Assembly: GCA_025175895.1 (NCBI GenBank)
Contig: CM045990.1
Span: forward strand, 43,148,658 to 43,212,657
Length of the DNA: 64,000 bases
Source of the DNA: Wurfbainia villosa
Lineage: Eukaryota; Streptophyta; Magnoliopsida; Zingiberales; Zingiberaceae
Reading direction: 5' to 3'
The translations under genes were made by a program, and so were the position numbers. Positions within the stretch are counted from its first letter, which is position 1. Each line of letters starts with the position of its first letter. The notes beneath the pieces are model-generated. The model was given only the letters and a program-made list of their open reading frames with translations, made no database searches and was not told the origin of the DNA. Positions 1 through 11,757 of this stretch are shown in pieces.

Positions 1-180
1 TCAAGGGGGAGATTGTAAGATCTCATTGGGACATGAGACATTGACCTCCTTGGAGAGAACCTTTTTGATGTATGTCAAAAAGGGGGAGAGTAAAATTACC
101 AATTTGGAAAATTGGTAAGGGAATTTGAGTTAGGGGCCTAACTCAAGGTTTGTTTTGTCAAACATCAAAAAGGGGGAGAT
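1..180 (+). other. Sire-B: 3' internal tail with repeated polypurine tracts
   Basis: This is the last part of the internal region of a Sirevirus-like Copia element whose body lies left of the window. Purine tracts occur near 4-15, 75-90 and 167-180, the last directly abutting the LTR start at 181, so it is the likely plus-strand primer. The same tail precedes the 3' LTRs at 39502 and 61737. Repeated polypurine tracts upstream of the 3' LTR are a described Sirevirus trait; which tract is used is not visible. Confidence 0.8.
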
Positions 181-399
181 TGTTAGTGCAATCGGCCAAG
201 GTTACGATTGACCAGACTCGAGTTTGACTCGAGTGATGTTTTGATGTTTGACATAGTATGTTTGACAAAGTCAGTTGACATTAATGTCGGTTAATATGTT
301 GGGGAGATTGTTAGAGCAATCGACCCGGGTCATGATTGACCGGACTCGAGTTTGACTCGAGGGAGACTTTAATAGTTGACTAGGGTTGACCATGTGGTT

Positions 400-730
400 A
401 TTGGGAAAGTCCAAGTATTGAGTACTTGGCATGGGAAGTCCAAGCATGGGTCTTTGCAAATGGAAAGTCCAATCATGGGTCTTGGCAAATGGAAAGTCCA
501 ACATGGGTTGGCAAGGAAAAGTCCAAGCATGGGTCTTGGCATGGAAAGTCCAACATGGGTTGGCAAGGGAAAGTCCAAGCTTGAGTCTTGGCATTTGAGA
601 AGTCCAAAGGGATTGATATTGGCGGCGTAAAGTCCAAGGGTGAAGTCTTGGCAGCATAAGTCCAATGGTTGGCGGCGTAAAGTCGAAGCGGAGTCTTGGC
701 GGTGTAAGTCCAATGTGCCTTGGCGGTGTA
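400..730 (+). repeat. Imperfect tandem array, AAGTCCAAG...CTTGG units
   Basis: About nine units of roughly 25-40 bp, each with AAGTCCAA near its start and CTTGGC near its end, so each unit can fold on itself (CCAAG with CTTGG). Related arrays occur at the same place in the LTRs at about 34485-34935, 39700-40090, 46312-46580, 59688-59895 and 61852-62058. Reading frames through it on either strand give only repetitive peptides and are not genes. Confidence 0.8.
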
Positions 731-924
731 GACACCGTTAGCGTGACAATAGCCGATGGAAGCACCTGGAAGCTAGCGCGATGGATGAACAAGTCATGGA
801 TGACTTGGAGGGATCCGAGAGGCATGAGGCTGAAGGAGGTGGCTAGAAGGCTTAGGTCTAGGCTAAGGGTGGTCTAGCAAGTATGGGGGAACCATACTTG
901 GGTTTAAAGCTCATGTTTGAGGTT

Positions 925-1215
925 GACAGTCGACTGACATTATGGCCGGTTCGACTGCCTTGAGTCGACTAGAGCTCGACTGCCATTTAGGGCTGAAATT
1001 GCCTTGGCAGTCGACTGCTCATTGGAGCAGTGGACTGTTGACAGTCGACTGTCAGTTGAGTTGCGAGCACAGAATGCTCCGTAGTCAACTGCCAATGTTG
1101 GCAGTTGACTGGTGAGAGTCTCGTTGAAACTTTTCCAGCATGGATTGAGCCGTTGTCTCATAGCTATAGTGTTGACAGTCGACTGGGGACTTATGGCAGT
1201 CGACTGCCAGGCAAA
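925..1215. repeat. Cluster of CAGTCGACTG palindromes in LTR
   Basis: Eight or so copies of a self-complementary motif (CAGTCGACTG and one-base variants such as CAGTTGACTG) lie within about 290 bp. The same cluster sits in all the Sire-B/C/D/E LTRs and, in shorter form, in Sire-A. Position suggests U3, where plant LTR promoters carry control elements; a regulatory or structural role is inference. Confidence 0.8.
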
Positions 1216-1733
1216 AATCCAGCCCGATGCAGGTTAAAAAGAGGAGCTCGTGGAGGATTTCGACATTGGTTCTTTGGGAGATTACTTGGGGCGATTTGAA
1301 GGCGAATTGCAGGTGCATTTCAGAGCCCTTAAACCTCATCTAAGCAACCAACAAGCAAAGCGCTCAAACCCTAGTTTTGTAAAGTGTTCTTTACATTTCT
1401 TTGTATTTTGCTTGTATTTTCGTGTATTACTTTTGTAATTTGTTGTAAGAGGTTTCTCCGCCTCCGATATGTTGTCGAGAAGGAGTCTATTGCTTAGTGG
1501 TGTTTGTGGCATCGCTAGGGTTCGTACGAACCCAATCCGTGGAGTAGGAACCGTTTCGATTCTGAACCACGTTACATAGTTGTGTTGTGCTTGTGTTCTT
1601 GTTGTATTTTCATTATTGTTTATTCCGCTGCGTACTAACAAGAATTGTAGCAAGCAAACGCGAACGATTTCCATCACGCACTAGCTCGACGCAATTCACC
1701 CCCCCCCCTCTAGCGTCCAATCGATTCCCTATA

Positions 1734-2641
1734 ATAGTAAGTTGTAATAGCAAGCATGATCTAAATAGATTTAAGCATTGCAACTGGTGAAAAGATTTTA
1801 TCATAGTTTATACCATGAACCTGCTTGAAACTTTTCGCTACCAATCGCCCTTTATAGGTATGCATATGACCATCCATATTAGTCTTTCTTTTAAAGACTC
1901 ACTTACACCCAATGGGTTTGACCCTTTCACGTAGATCAACCAAAGTTCATACTTGATTAGTGTACATGGATTCCATTTCGAACCTCTTGGCCTCTAGCAA
2001 GTTCTCAGAATTTGGGCTCATTAAAATTCTTGATAGGATGTATGATCATTGAAATCAACAAGCATTACAACACCATGTTCACACAAGAGAAAAGAATATC
2101 TCTTATGTTGATGACGTATCCTATCATATCTATGTAGAGCCTGGTCTACTCGAACAAGTTGTGCCACAACTTCATGCGGTGTTATAGATTCATAATCTTC
2201 ACCACCTTGTGGTGCCTGTTCGATTTCTATCAAAGCTTCTGGGCTATCTTATGTATCTCAAATTTCTTTAAGATCGACTTTACTCCCACTAACTCGTTTA
2301 GATAAATTCTCTTTCCATAAAAACTCCATTTCTGGCAACAAACACTTTTCCTTGTGTGGGATTATAAAAGTAATACCCCTTAGTTTCCTTGGGATATCCA
2401 ATAAAATAGCATTTATCTGATTTGGGTCCTAATTTATCTGAAACTGGACATTGAACGTAAGCCTCACAATCTCAAATCTTTAGAAAAGACATCTTGGGAC
2501 TCTTTCCAGTCCATATCGTATATGGTGTCTTTCTGATTGCCTTAGATGGAACGTAATTAAGAGTGAAAGCAGCTGTCTCTAGAGCATATCCCCTGAAGGA
2601 AGAAGGAAGATTTGTCTGATTCATCATTGATCGTACCATAT
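1734..2641 (-). pseudogene. Copia-M1: end of integrase to start of reverse transcriptase
   Basis: Minus-strand translation continues the integrase of the neighbouring segment and then gives a Copia RT N-terminus (motifs KGRLVAKSFKQ and FSPVAMLKSI near 1860-1770). Between them lies a heavily broken linker with many stops. The RT is cut at about 1734 where the Sire-B LTR begins, so the catalytic YVDD region, RNase H and the 3' LTR of this element are missing from the window. The family assignment is firm; a function is not possible. Confidence 0.8.
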
Positions 2642-3718
2642 CTAATAATGTATGATTTCTCCTTTCTGATACATCATTCCACTGTGGTGTTTCAGGTAGA
2701 GTGAATTGAGATATATCCCAAACTCAACTAGATAGTCATAAAACTCTTGGCTAAGGTATTCCTCACATTGATCTGATCGAAGTATCTTAATATTCTTTCC
2801 AAGTTGGTATTGTACTTCATTCTTGAATTCTTTGAACTTTTTAAAGGATTCAGATTTGTATTTCATAAGATACACATAGTCATATCTACTGAAATCATCA
2901 ATAAAAGTAATAAAGTACTGATAGTCTCCTCTAGCTTCTACTTTGAAAAAGTCACAAACATCAGTATGTATGAGTCCTAACAAATCATTAGCTTTCTTAT
3001 TATGTTCACTAAAAGGAGTCTTTGTCATCTTACCTAGTAGACAAGATTTTCATACCTCATATGATTCAAAATCAAATGAGTCCAAAAGTCTATCCTTATG
3101 GAGTTGTGATATGAGACTCTCATTTATGTGACCTAAGCGACAATGCCAGAGATATGTTTGATTCATATCATTAGATTTAAACCATTTGCTATGTATGTTA
3201 TAGATTGGGTTTTCAAAATCTAGAACATAAAGTCCATTCAAAAGATGTGCACTACAATAGAATATTTCATTTAAATAAACAGAACAACATTTATCCTTTA
3301 TTATAAATAAGAAACCACTCTTATCCAAACAAGAGATAGAGATAATGTTCTTAGTTATAACAAATACATAATAGCACTCTTCTAGTTCCAAGATAAAACC
3401 ACTAGGCAAAGATAAAGAATATGTTCCTACAGCTATGGCAGTAACTCTTGTGTCATTGCCTACGCGTAGGTCCATGTCTCCTTTTGACAATGATCTACTA
3501 TTTCTCAGGCCCTGCACATTAGTACAAATGTGAGAAGCACAATCGGTATCTAATACCCATGAATAAGAAATAGATAAATTAATTTTTATAACATATATGC
3601 CTAAGGCAGAAGTCTCACTTTTCTTCTTCTTAACTTCCTCTAGGTACAACTTGCAGTTCCTCTTCCAATGTCTAGTCTCATTACAATGGAAGCAAGTTCC
3701 TTCCTTAGCAACCCCACT
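2642..3718 (-). pseudogene. Copia-M1: zinc knuckle, protease, pre-integrase and integrase core
   Basis: Reading down the minus strand in one frame: a CCHC zinc knuckle (C-FH-C-NETR-H-WKRN-C, near 3700), an aspartic protease site changed to DTDCASH (usual form DTGCASH), a GAG_pre-integrase segment ending LWHCRLGHI, then the integrase core with TDVC and RSDQCEEY in place of TDVCGP and RSDRGGEY. A stop at 3050 separates two open segments. The zinc knuckle is in a different frame from the upstream gag, so a frameshift lies near 3720. It would process the polyprotein and integrate cDNA; this copy is decayed. Confidence 0.85.
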
Positions 3719-4382
3719 TTAGGTTTCAATGCTTTGGCCTTGCCTTTATCTTGGGTCTTACCCTTTCTTTTGGACTTCCTTTTGCCTTTTTCCTTTTTAA
3801 CCATGAGTACAGTACTAGGTTGTATCTTCTTAATATTGCTTTCAGCAGTTCTCAACATGCTTAACAACTCAGGCAAAGACTTATCAATTTCATTCATGTT
3901 ATAGTTCATGAAAAATTGACTATAGCCTTCAAGCAATGATCGCAGAACAAGGTCAGTGGTCAATTCTTGACCTAATGGAAATCCCAATCTTTTAAGGTTC
4001 TCAACGTATCCAATCATTTTGAGTACATGAGTTCCTATAAGTGTTCCTTCTTGCATTTTGCATTGAAATGATACTTTTGATACCTCAGATCTCTCGTGCC
4101 TTGCCTGCCCTTGATCCATGTTCTCATGTTGCTTCTGAAGCTCAGAGTTCATAGTAGCAAGCATAAGGCATGACACATCTAATTCATCATCTTGATGCTT
4201 TTTATAAGCATCCTTATCAGCATGAGTGACAGTAGTGGTGGGTGGTTCATGAATGGGTTGCTCTAAGACATATAGTTTTCGTTCTTGCTTGAGAACAATA
4301 TTTCTCAAGTTTCTGTACCAGTCCAAAAATTAACTCCATTGAGCTTGTCCACATAGAGAGTATTCAACGTATTTGATGACAT
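3640..4382 (-). pseudogene. Copia-M1: gag (UBN2-type capsid)
   Basis: The start is taken as the ATG at 4382, reading MSSNTLNTLYVDKLNG, followed by a frameshift near 4325 into a long open stretch with the KQERKLYVLEQPI signature of Copia UBN2-type Gag proteins. The middle shows the usual helical capsid pattern (LVLRSLLEGYSQF, MNEIDKSLPELLSML) and a Lys-rich tail before the zinc knuckle, which is read in another frame. Gag packages the RNA into virus-like particles in the cytoplasm. At least two frameshifts make this copy non-functional. Confidence 0.85.
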
Positions 4383-5416
4383 GGTGATCTACAATATGAA
4401 ATGCAGAAATAAATATCATATTTCTATCATTTAATTAGGTCTTTAATTAATTGAGTTTTCCACTAAACAAGTGGAGCAAAATTCATATTATACTTCATCT
4501 TGATCAAATTAGCTTTGGCTAATCACCCAAGACTTGTAAAATTTAGGTAGGTACTATGTACCAATTACACCATGTAACTTTTGCATAGAACAACACTATT
4601 TGTTCTTTTACCCATCGTATGAGATATGTCTCTAAGTTTTTTTCAATCTAATTGAGACAACTCAGTTATGTCACACCCAAAGTTCAATAGTCGGATATCA
4701 CAATTGTCCAGTCGCACTCTACCAAGATAAATTGAGTCACTTCCCTTTGGCAAACATGGCTACAATTGATCAAGGTACTCGTGAGTATTAAACTTTGGTA
4801 GGCATATATTATTGACCTAATTTTGATAACTAATTATGTATGCATCACTACAATCATTATTATGACACATATCACATATATGTAGAAAAGAAACGTGACA
4901 TGGTTATGGCTCATAATCTACGATCTTCTCAAGCCAATGAGAAGATCAATGGGTCAACCTAGGGATAACATCTTCTCCAAGTGTGTCCTTTGGTTGTTAT
5001 GTGTTGTTGAGTTCTTCATTTCTCATCTTCATCTAGTAGACTAGTACTAATTTACATGTACATTACAATGGAGAAACCTCGAGTTACATTCAAGGATAAA
5101 CTAATTGTACAATCAAAAATATATTGTGGAAGGCACGACACATAGGTAGTATTATGAATTACAACATGCACACACATTCATGTATCCAATTACATTAGAG
5201 TAAGGGGCCATAACCTTGCACTATGACATATATCATTCACAAAGATCTATGACATTAAATTTATTATGAGTCTAAAACATGATTTATGAACCGCAACGCC
5301 ACGGCGGTCCCACTAGACAGTTAGCAGGCGAGGTCAAGGGGCTATGAATCCATACAATCGTTGGATGAGTTGTTGTGCCTTAATACATACAATCGTGCAC
5401 TCATAATAAACATATC
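4383..5416 (-). other. Copia-M1: 5' leader, distal part
   Basis: About 1 kb without convincing reading frames lies between the M1 gag start and the Tat-G insertion. With 29510-29583 it forms the leader between primer-binding site and gag. Copia-M2 has a leader of similar size (52476-53538), supporting the assignment. The last five bases (5412-5416, ATATC) are the left copy of the Tat-G target-site duplication. Confidence 0.75.
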
Positions 5417-6446
5417 TGATGCTGCTATTTACCTCTTATCTGTGAACCGAGTAAGAGGGCTCACGGGTAAGACACTATCCGAACCAAATAATCGATTCGG
5501 CAAAGAAAGCAAGGTAAAATGGTCCAGGTGCGACCCTCTAGGACAATTGGAACGGGAGGATAGGTTGAGGTAATCGACACGGCGAAGCGATGGTGGAGAA
5601 CGCTTCGCTAGGAGATGAACGAGAATCGGTTCAGCCTAGTAGGCTCAAAAGCAGATGAGGCAGAGGAGAATCGACTCGGCATAGCCAGTTCAGAAATAGT
5701 TTAGTGCGGAAAGAAGGAGAGTTGGTTCGGGCTGCTGAGAAGAGCCCAAGGGCTATGTCACACGTGAGCTATAGGTCTAGATTAGTTTCACCAAAGGCAA
5801 ACGGTTGAAATGGACAGGCTAGCATATTTCCCAAAATATAGATGAGAAGTTGTTACATAACAGAAGGGGGGTCCCCACACAATATTCCGAGGAGCCTTCG
5901 CTTCTCGTATCTGTAACAGAATAATTCTCCAGGTGGACGTGGTGGCCACGTGTACGATGAGGAAAGCTTGTGATGCAACAACTGATCAGAGGAGGGGAAT
6001 AAAAGGGGAGAGCAGGACAAATGAAGGGAGGATTCGCATTATTCCAACCAGAAAGAGACGAAGACACATTGGGAGAAGGGGGCTACCACTTCGCTGGAGA
6101 AGAAGAGTGGTGATCTTCACCTTTCGTGTACTTTTTCCTGTATCTTGACTTGACTGTAAGAGGTTTTCTCCTCCACCTCCGAAAGTTCCTTTTCGCGAAG
6201 GAGGGCGTTCATAGTGGAAGTGCTTTGGCACTACATCCAGTGAGAGAGCTCACCTCCGTGGAGTAGGAATCCTTATTCCGAACCTTGTTACATCCTGTAT
6301 CTTGGTTTGTTGTCTGTGTTGGCTCGCGTGTCTTCGCTTTATGTTTTCATTTTTACTGGTGCGGCCGGAGAGAACCCCCTAAGCCTCCTTCGTGCTTCAT
6401 CGCATCGAAAGGAATTCAACAGATCTTCTTCCCCGAAACCGCATCA
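5417..6446 (+). mobile_element. Tat-G: 5' LTR
   Basis: It starts TGATGCTGCTATTTACC and ends CCGCATCA just before the primer-binding site. It matches 28473-29504 along its whole length with scattered substitutions, so the LTR pair is easy to align. A TATA-like AATAAAAG occurs near 5998. The internal peptides predicted from it are not genes. Confidence 0.92.
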
Positions 6447-6448
6447 GT

Positions 6449-6466
6449 TGGCGTCGTCTGTGGGAA
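6449..6466 (+). promoter_or_regulatory. Tat-G: primer-binding site
   Basis: TGGCGTCGTCTGTGGGAA starts two bases after the LTR end. A TGGCG opening is usual for primer-binding sites of Tat and Athila elements. I cannot assign the priming tRNA with confidence. Confidence 0.7.
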
Positions 6467-6570
6467 CACTTGAGCAAGGCGTAGAGATACAGCCTGAAGA
6501 AATACAACACTCAATTCCTTCCGCTACGGAGGAAAACCCCATTACGATACTACCATCATAACTGAGAGTC

Positions 6571-6685
6571 ATGGTGGACAATGTCATGGCTAAGGCCCTC
6601 GCCAGAGAAAGGAGAAGGACAGGATATCTTCATCCTCATTCTGGTGAACCTTCTTCTCGTGAACCACCGCCAGAGATGCCCCCTC
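6571..6685 (+). pseudogene. Tat-G: gag, first fragment (before nested Sire-A)
   Basis: The ATG at 6571 begins MVDNVMAKALARERRRTG and the frame stays open up to the insertion point. After skipping Sire-A and one copy of the CCCTC duplication, the same codon phase resumes at 15281. This shows that Sire-A landed inside an open gag frame. The region is a Pro/Ser-rich Gag N-terminus and carries no catalytic role. Confidence 0.85.
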
Positions 6686-7778
6686 TGTTGGATCGAAGCG
6701 GATCGCTAGAGAGGGGGGGTGAATAGCGATAAACCTTTTTTTTCGAGTTCGTATCAAAAATCGAGTAGATAATTAATTGCAGCGAAAATGTAAATGTAAA
6801 GTAAAAAGAGACAAAGGAGTTTTACTTGGTTCGTAGCCTTCGGCTACTACTCCAAGGCCCTAGCGGTCCTCGACCACGTACGGAGGGCAAAAACACTAAA
6901 GAACTCTTCCCCGTTAGAGGTAGGAGTTTAATCGATACAAGTAAAGCACAAAGCTTGAGGTAGAGGGACACTCCCCCTCTCCTCGTTACGATAAAAGCTC
7001 CGAAAATGAAAGTACTAAACTGAAATAAAACTCTAACCGACGTAATAAAATGAAAACAAATAAACCTAGACGTCGGAGAAGAAGCACTTCGTTGTCGAAG
7101 AAGTTGTAGCTTTGCGGAGGCTTTTGAAAGCTTAGAATTGATGATGAAACCCTAGGTTTGGCCCTCCTTTTATAGCCTTTGAGCCCCTTTTCGAGAGGAA
7201 CCCTAGCCAATCACAATTGAGCACCAATCTCCTTGAAATGGGGCGATAAGCCTTGACTCCTCGAAGCTGATCATTGACCATCAGTCGACTGATGGCCATC
7301 ATCACCGACCGATGGGCAAAGATCGCCGAGTCGACTCCAGCCGATCATCATGACGGCAATGAGTCCTCCATGCTAGCTGCAAGGCAAAGTTAGCTCAAAG
7401 AAAATATTATTTCGACGGCCTTCGATCGTCCGATCTCGACCTAGACCATCGATGGGATGTCTTTGGTCGGATCTACGCTTAAGACCATCCCCGTAAGGAG
7501 GATACGACCTCACTTACGCTCGCACACACGAGCTTACCTCGATACTTACCATGTTGCTTTTGCTTCCGGCCTTCCACTCGACTCCTTCGGCTCCCTCCGA
7601 AGTCACTCGAGTGTCGCCCGACCACCCGGCTTCCTCCGGGTGTCGCTAGCCTTCAGCTCCAGCTTTAGCAATCTTCTGCACACTCGATTAAGCTCGTGAG
7701 ATAACGACATGAGCTTAACTTTGTATCGTTTTCTATAATCAAAACTCAGGTTCGACTTAGGTGCCTACTGCACCAACA
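6686..7778 (-). mobile_element. Sire-A: 3' LTR
   Basis: Plus-strand left LTR, which is the 3' LTR of the minus-strand element. It matches 14171-15275 nearly base for base except for a patch at about 7286-7372 (see findings). It contains one full CAGTCGACTG palindrome (near 7272) and the poly-C/CTCTAG block close to the LTR end, seen here as a poly-G run near 6711. Confidence 0.93.
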
Positions 7779-8665
7779 ATCTCCCCTTTTTTGATTTATG
7801 GCAAACCCACATACAAAGTTAAGTAAATAGAAAGCATGAAGAATAATGTGCATTAGAAACAAACAAAAGATTAAGTTGGAGTAGTAAGGATTTTCTTCAA
7901 GTATTCCCCCTTGATCGAGGGTGAGTCTTGAAGAAAGACCTTAATCCTCCCCTTTGAGGGTTGCTTTAACATTACTTAAAGTTGGCCTTAATAAAATGTT
8001 TAAGTTAAGAGTTCTTCTTAACTTGGTCCTTACTCCCCCTTAAGTAAAACATTAAGGGCATAATGTTTAAGTAAAGCGTTGACGGCATAAATAAGTAAAA
8101 CGTTGACAGCACAAATAAGTAATAACTTTTGGTTTAAATATAAAGTAAGAGTTAAGTTATCAAAAAAAAAATTGACCCCTTAACTTTTTAACTTTGGCCT
8201 TTTCTTAACTTTTTAACTTTGGCCTTTTCTCCCCCTTTTTCCATATATCGAAAAGAGTGAGTGTGTGTGGAAAACAAAAATAAGTGTTAAATTTAAAGTC
8301 CAAGCATGTTCCACATAATTTTGAAAATAATATACTGAAAATAAGTTCATCTATAAAATGTTCGACTCATATTTGGCTTGATTTATATAAAAGATCAACC
8401 AGTCTTGATCAGAGTCGGTTAGTATGTATGATTATACTCCATGGTTCATGGCGATGCACTAGCTCTACATCTGGAACCAGGAGTAAGGTCCTAACATCTC
8501 ACGCCCATCTACGTGGCTAAGTACACAAACACATTAGTCCTATGTGTTGTGAGATGTATTGGCTCCTTAAATCTATAGGTGCATGATATCTAAAGTATGT
8601 CCTATTCTAGTTCCATAAAAATGAAAATTAAGAAATAGTAGTAAGAAAATATAATTTGCAAGTTT
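7779..8665 (-). other. Sire-A: 3' untranslated region with several polypurine tracts
   Basis: Next to the LTR, 7779-7795 reads on the minus strand as ATCAAAAAAGGGGAGAT, the probable plus-strand primer. Further purine tracts on the same strand occur near 7903-7915, 8030-8045 and 8229-8247. Such repeated tracts are a described Sirevirus trait. No coding frame is supported. A stem-bounded module lies at 8495-8556. Confidence 0.8.
8495..8556 (-). repeat. CATCTCAC/GTGAGATG-bounded module, copy 1
   Basis: Perfect 8-bp inverted arms (8495-8502 and 8549-8556) enclose a 46-base middle that resembles the middles of the modules at 11827-11883 and 58834-58896. A common core reads ATAGGA-T-A on the element's sense strand. 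Function unknown. Confidence 0.7.
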
Positions 8666-10407
8666 CTATTCTACTACGCACATGCCCAATTTTCGTCTTA
8701 ATAGACTAAATTCGGCTTCGGGTAGGGGTTTAGTAAATAGGTCTGCTAAGTTAGACTTCGATTCGACGTATTCGAGTTGTATGGCTCCGTTGGCCACATG
8801 TTCTCGAATGAAATGGTATTTGACTTCTATATGTTTGGTCCTAGAGTGACATATCGGATTCTTAGTAAGATTAATTGAACTAATGTTATCTACGTGAAGT
8901 TTAGCATTCGTAAAGTCTAACTTAAAGTCGCGGAGAGTGTGTTTCATCCAAAGAAGTTGAGTGACACACTCACCCATCGTGATGTATTCGACTTCGGTGG
9001 TAGATAAGGCAACACAGTGTTGCTTCCTACTGCACCAACTCACTAGACTCGAGCCGAGAAGTTGACAATAACCACTCGTGCTCTTTCTATCGAGCTTACT
9101 ACCGACATAGTCCGAATCGGAGTAGCCGGTTAGTTCGAACTCGGTAGATCTAGGATACCAAATATCGACATTAAGTGTACCCTTTAGATATCTAAGGATA
9201 TGCTTGACTAGAGTTAGGTGAGACTCCTTGGCACAGGTTTGAAACCTTGCGCACATACTCACTGCAAATAAGATATCAGGTCTGCTTGCAGTTAAGTAAT
9301 GGAGACTCCCTATTATTCTCCTATAGTATTTTAAATCAATTTGGTTTCCAATTACTTCTTCTATATTAACATTAGTTGCCATTGGGGTATTAATAATTTT
9401 AGCATCTTGCATTCCATAGCGTTTAATTAATTCCCTAGTATATTTGCGTTGATGTAGGTATATTCCATCTTTAGTTTGTTTAATTTGTAATCCTAAGAAG
9501 AAACTTAATTCGCCTACTAGATTCATTTCAAATTTACTTTCCATAAGTGAAATAAACTCATTTAGTAGGATTGAGTTGGTGGTTCCGAAAATAATATCAT
9601 CTACGTAGATTTGGGCTATGAATATGCCTTTACCTAAGGTTTTTACGAAAAGGGTTGGGTCAACTACACCTTGGTTAAAATCTTTGCACTTAAGATAAAT
9701 CGAAAGTCTCTCGTACCAAGCTCGAGGAGCTTGTTTAAGTCCATAGAGAGCTTTCTTTAACCTAAGGACATGGTTGGGTTTGTCTAAACTTTCGAAACCG
9801 GGGGGTTGACTAACATAAACTTCTTCTTTAATGTATCCATTTAAGAACGTAGATTTCACATCCATTTGAAACAACTTAAATCCTCGATGTGCTGCATATG
9901 CTAATAGCATTCGAATGGACTCTAATCTAGCTACTGGGGCATAGGTCTCGTCGTAATCTAAACCTTCGACTTGACTAAACCCTTTAGCAACTAGTCTAGC
10001 TTTATTTCTAACTACTTCACCTTTATCATCAATTTTATTTCTAAACACCCACCTTGTTCCAATGATTGTTTTATCTTTAGGTGGTGGTACTAAGTCCCAT
10101 ACTTCGTTCCGAGTGAATTGAGCCAACTCTTCTTGCATTGCAATAATCCAATCGGGATCAAGAAGAGCTTGGTCAATAGTTTTGGGTTCAATTTTAGAAA
10201 TCAAAGATATTTGACTAAGGTTTTTGTATGAGGCTCTAGTTTGAACTCCTAGACTTGGATCACCTATCACTTGGTAGATACGATGATTCGTTTGAGTCCT
10301 AGTTGGATTTGGGTTTTAGTCTGCAACTTGATCCATAGGATGGCTTGTTTGAGTTCTAGTTTGGTTGGAGTCATCTATCACTTGATCAATAGAGTGACTT
10401 GGTTGAC
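8666..10407 (-). pseudogene. Sire-A: reverse transcriptase and RNase H
   Basis: A 534-residue open stretch (10270 down to 8666) carries the full Copia RT: RWVFRNK, KARLVAKGFSQ, FQMDVKSTFLNG, LYGLKQAPRAWY and the catalytic YVDDIIFG near residue 220. It is followed by RNase H with TGYSDSDYVG, LSTTEVEYI and LHVDNIS as metal-binding positions and ends ADLFTKPLP...LRRKLGM, typical of Copia. This part looks intact. The linker from integrase contains a stop near 10318 and a frameshift near 10490, so the enzyme cannot be made from the polyprotein as it stands. The enzyme copies the element RNA into DNA inside the particle. Confidence 0.93.
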
Positions 10408-11757
10408 TTAGGTTAGGATTAACACTAGACCTGATCTCCGGATCAGAGTTAGGTCTAGTATGAATCGGCTCGCTAATTGGGGTTGCGGGGTTTTTGTAGG
10501 TTCGTGTCCTTCATCGAATACTACATTGATAGTTTCCTCGACTCTAAGGGTGTCATGGTTATATACTCTATAAGCTCTACTTGTAGTCGAGTATCCTAGA
10601 AAGATTCCGGTCGTGGTTTTGGATGTAAATTTCCCTAGGTAATCTTTAGTGTTTAGGATATGTACCTTACACCCAAATACCCTAAAGTACTTGATGTTAG
10701 GTATTTTATCGTGATAAATCTCGTATGAGGTCTTAAGGTGCCTTTTTACCATAAGGATCCTATTTTGGACATAGCATGTCGTACTCACGGCTTCCGCCCA
10801 AAACCTATCGGGTAGATTATACTCATTAAGCATTATCCTAGCGGCTTCTTGTAGGGTTCTATTTTTGCGTTCTACTAGGCCATTTTGTTGTGGAGTTCTA
10901 GGGCAAGAGAACTCATGGTGGTATCCATTTAGGTTACAGAATTCTGTAAACCTATGGTTTTCGAATTCACCACCATGATCAATCCTAAGTCTTTTGATTT
11001 TAATGTTTTGTTGATTTTCTATTAATTTAAATAGGTTGATTAATTGATCTAGGGTATCACTTTTGTGTTTGATGAACCTAACCCAAGTAAATCTAGAGTA
11101 GTCATCAATAATGACTAAACAGAATTTACTTCCATTAAGTGACTTAGTTCTGTGTGAATCAAATAGATCCATGTATAGGAGCTCAAGCACACTTTTTGTT
11201 CGTTCTTGATTAGTTAGTTGATGTTGTGTCCTAGATTGTTTACCTTGTTGACAAGCATTACATATTTTATTATCCAAGTTATTGAGGTTAGGCAGACCTC
11301 TGACTAAGTCACTCTGACTCATCTTGCGGATGAGTCTTGGGTGTGAGTGACCGAGTCGTCGGTGCCACAACCTTGATTCCTCTTGCCGTGTCATAAGACA
11401 CTTAGTTGAGGAGTTAGTTAAGTTGATAGTGTAAATGTTGTTATTCCTAGTCCCTTTAAGAATTGTTTTAGAGGTTTCATTTGTATTAATTACGCATTCA
11501 TTTTCTAGAAAGATGACCTTATAGTTATTATCACACAATTAGCTTACACTGAGAAGATTATATTGAAAATTTTCTACTAATAAAACGTTTTGAATGACAA
11601 AATTTGAGTTAAGCTCAATATCACCTGATCCGATGATTTTGAGCTTGCCGTTATTTTCGAAGGCTTCCGATCCTTGTCGTTTGAATCGAAGCTTCGAAAA
11701 CTTGAGTTGATCCCCGGTCATGTGTCGGGAGCAACCACTGTCCAACATCCATTGATC
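10408..11757 (-). pseudogene. Sire-A: protease, pre-integrase and integrase
   Basis: Reading down from 11757: the protease active site LDSGCSRHMTGD (DSG form, as in many Sireviruses), a stop at 11539-11541, then GAG_pre-integrase with LWHRRLGHSHP, the zinc-binding pair CNACQQG, and an integrase core with its three acidic positions visible in YMDLF, LRIDHGGEF and GLVERKNRTL. The C-terminal part ends in GIFLGYSTTSRAYRVYN and VVFDE, the usual Copia integrase end. A frameshift near 10490 breaks the link to RT. Apart from one stop and the frameshift the domain order and catalytic residues are kept. Confidence 0.92.

Larger units (their letters stand above)
181..1733 (+). mobile_element. Sire-B: 3' LTR
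   Basis: The LTR opens TGTTAGTGCAATCGGCC, related to the LTR starts at 34285, 46171, 59572 and 61737, and ends soon after the poly-C/CTCTAGCG block near 1700. The terminal TAACA expected from the other copies is missing; the sequence passes into Copia-M1 RT codons at about 1731-1736. It holds an AAGTCCAAG...CTTGG repeat array (about 400-730) and a cluster of GTCGACTG palindromes (925-1215). A second LTR-start-like stretch at 299-335 suggests an internal duplication. The 5' LTR and left target-site duplication lie outside the window. Confidence 0.85.

Noticed and set aside
271..877. Frames of 70-184 residues in the Sire-B LTR
   Set aside because: They read through the AAGTCCAAG array and give repetitive peptides; equivalent frames appear in every LTR copy with different breaks.
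6285..6561. Frames of 62-84 residues at the end of the Tat-G 5' LTR
   Set aside because: They cross the LTR end and primer site, and a related frame in the 3' LTR diverges at the LTR border.
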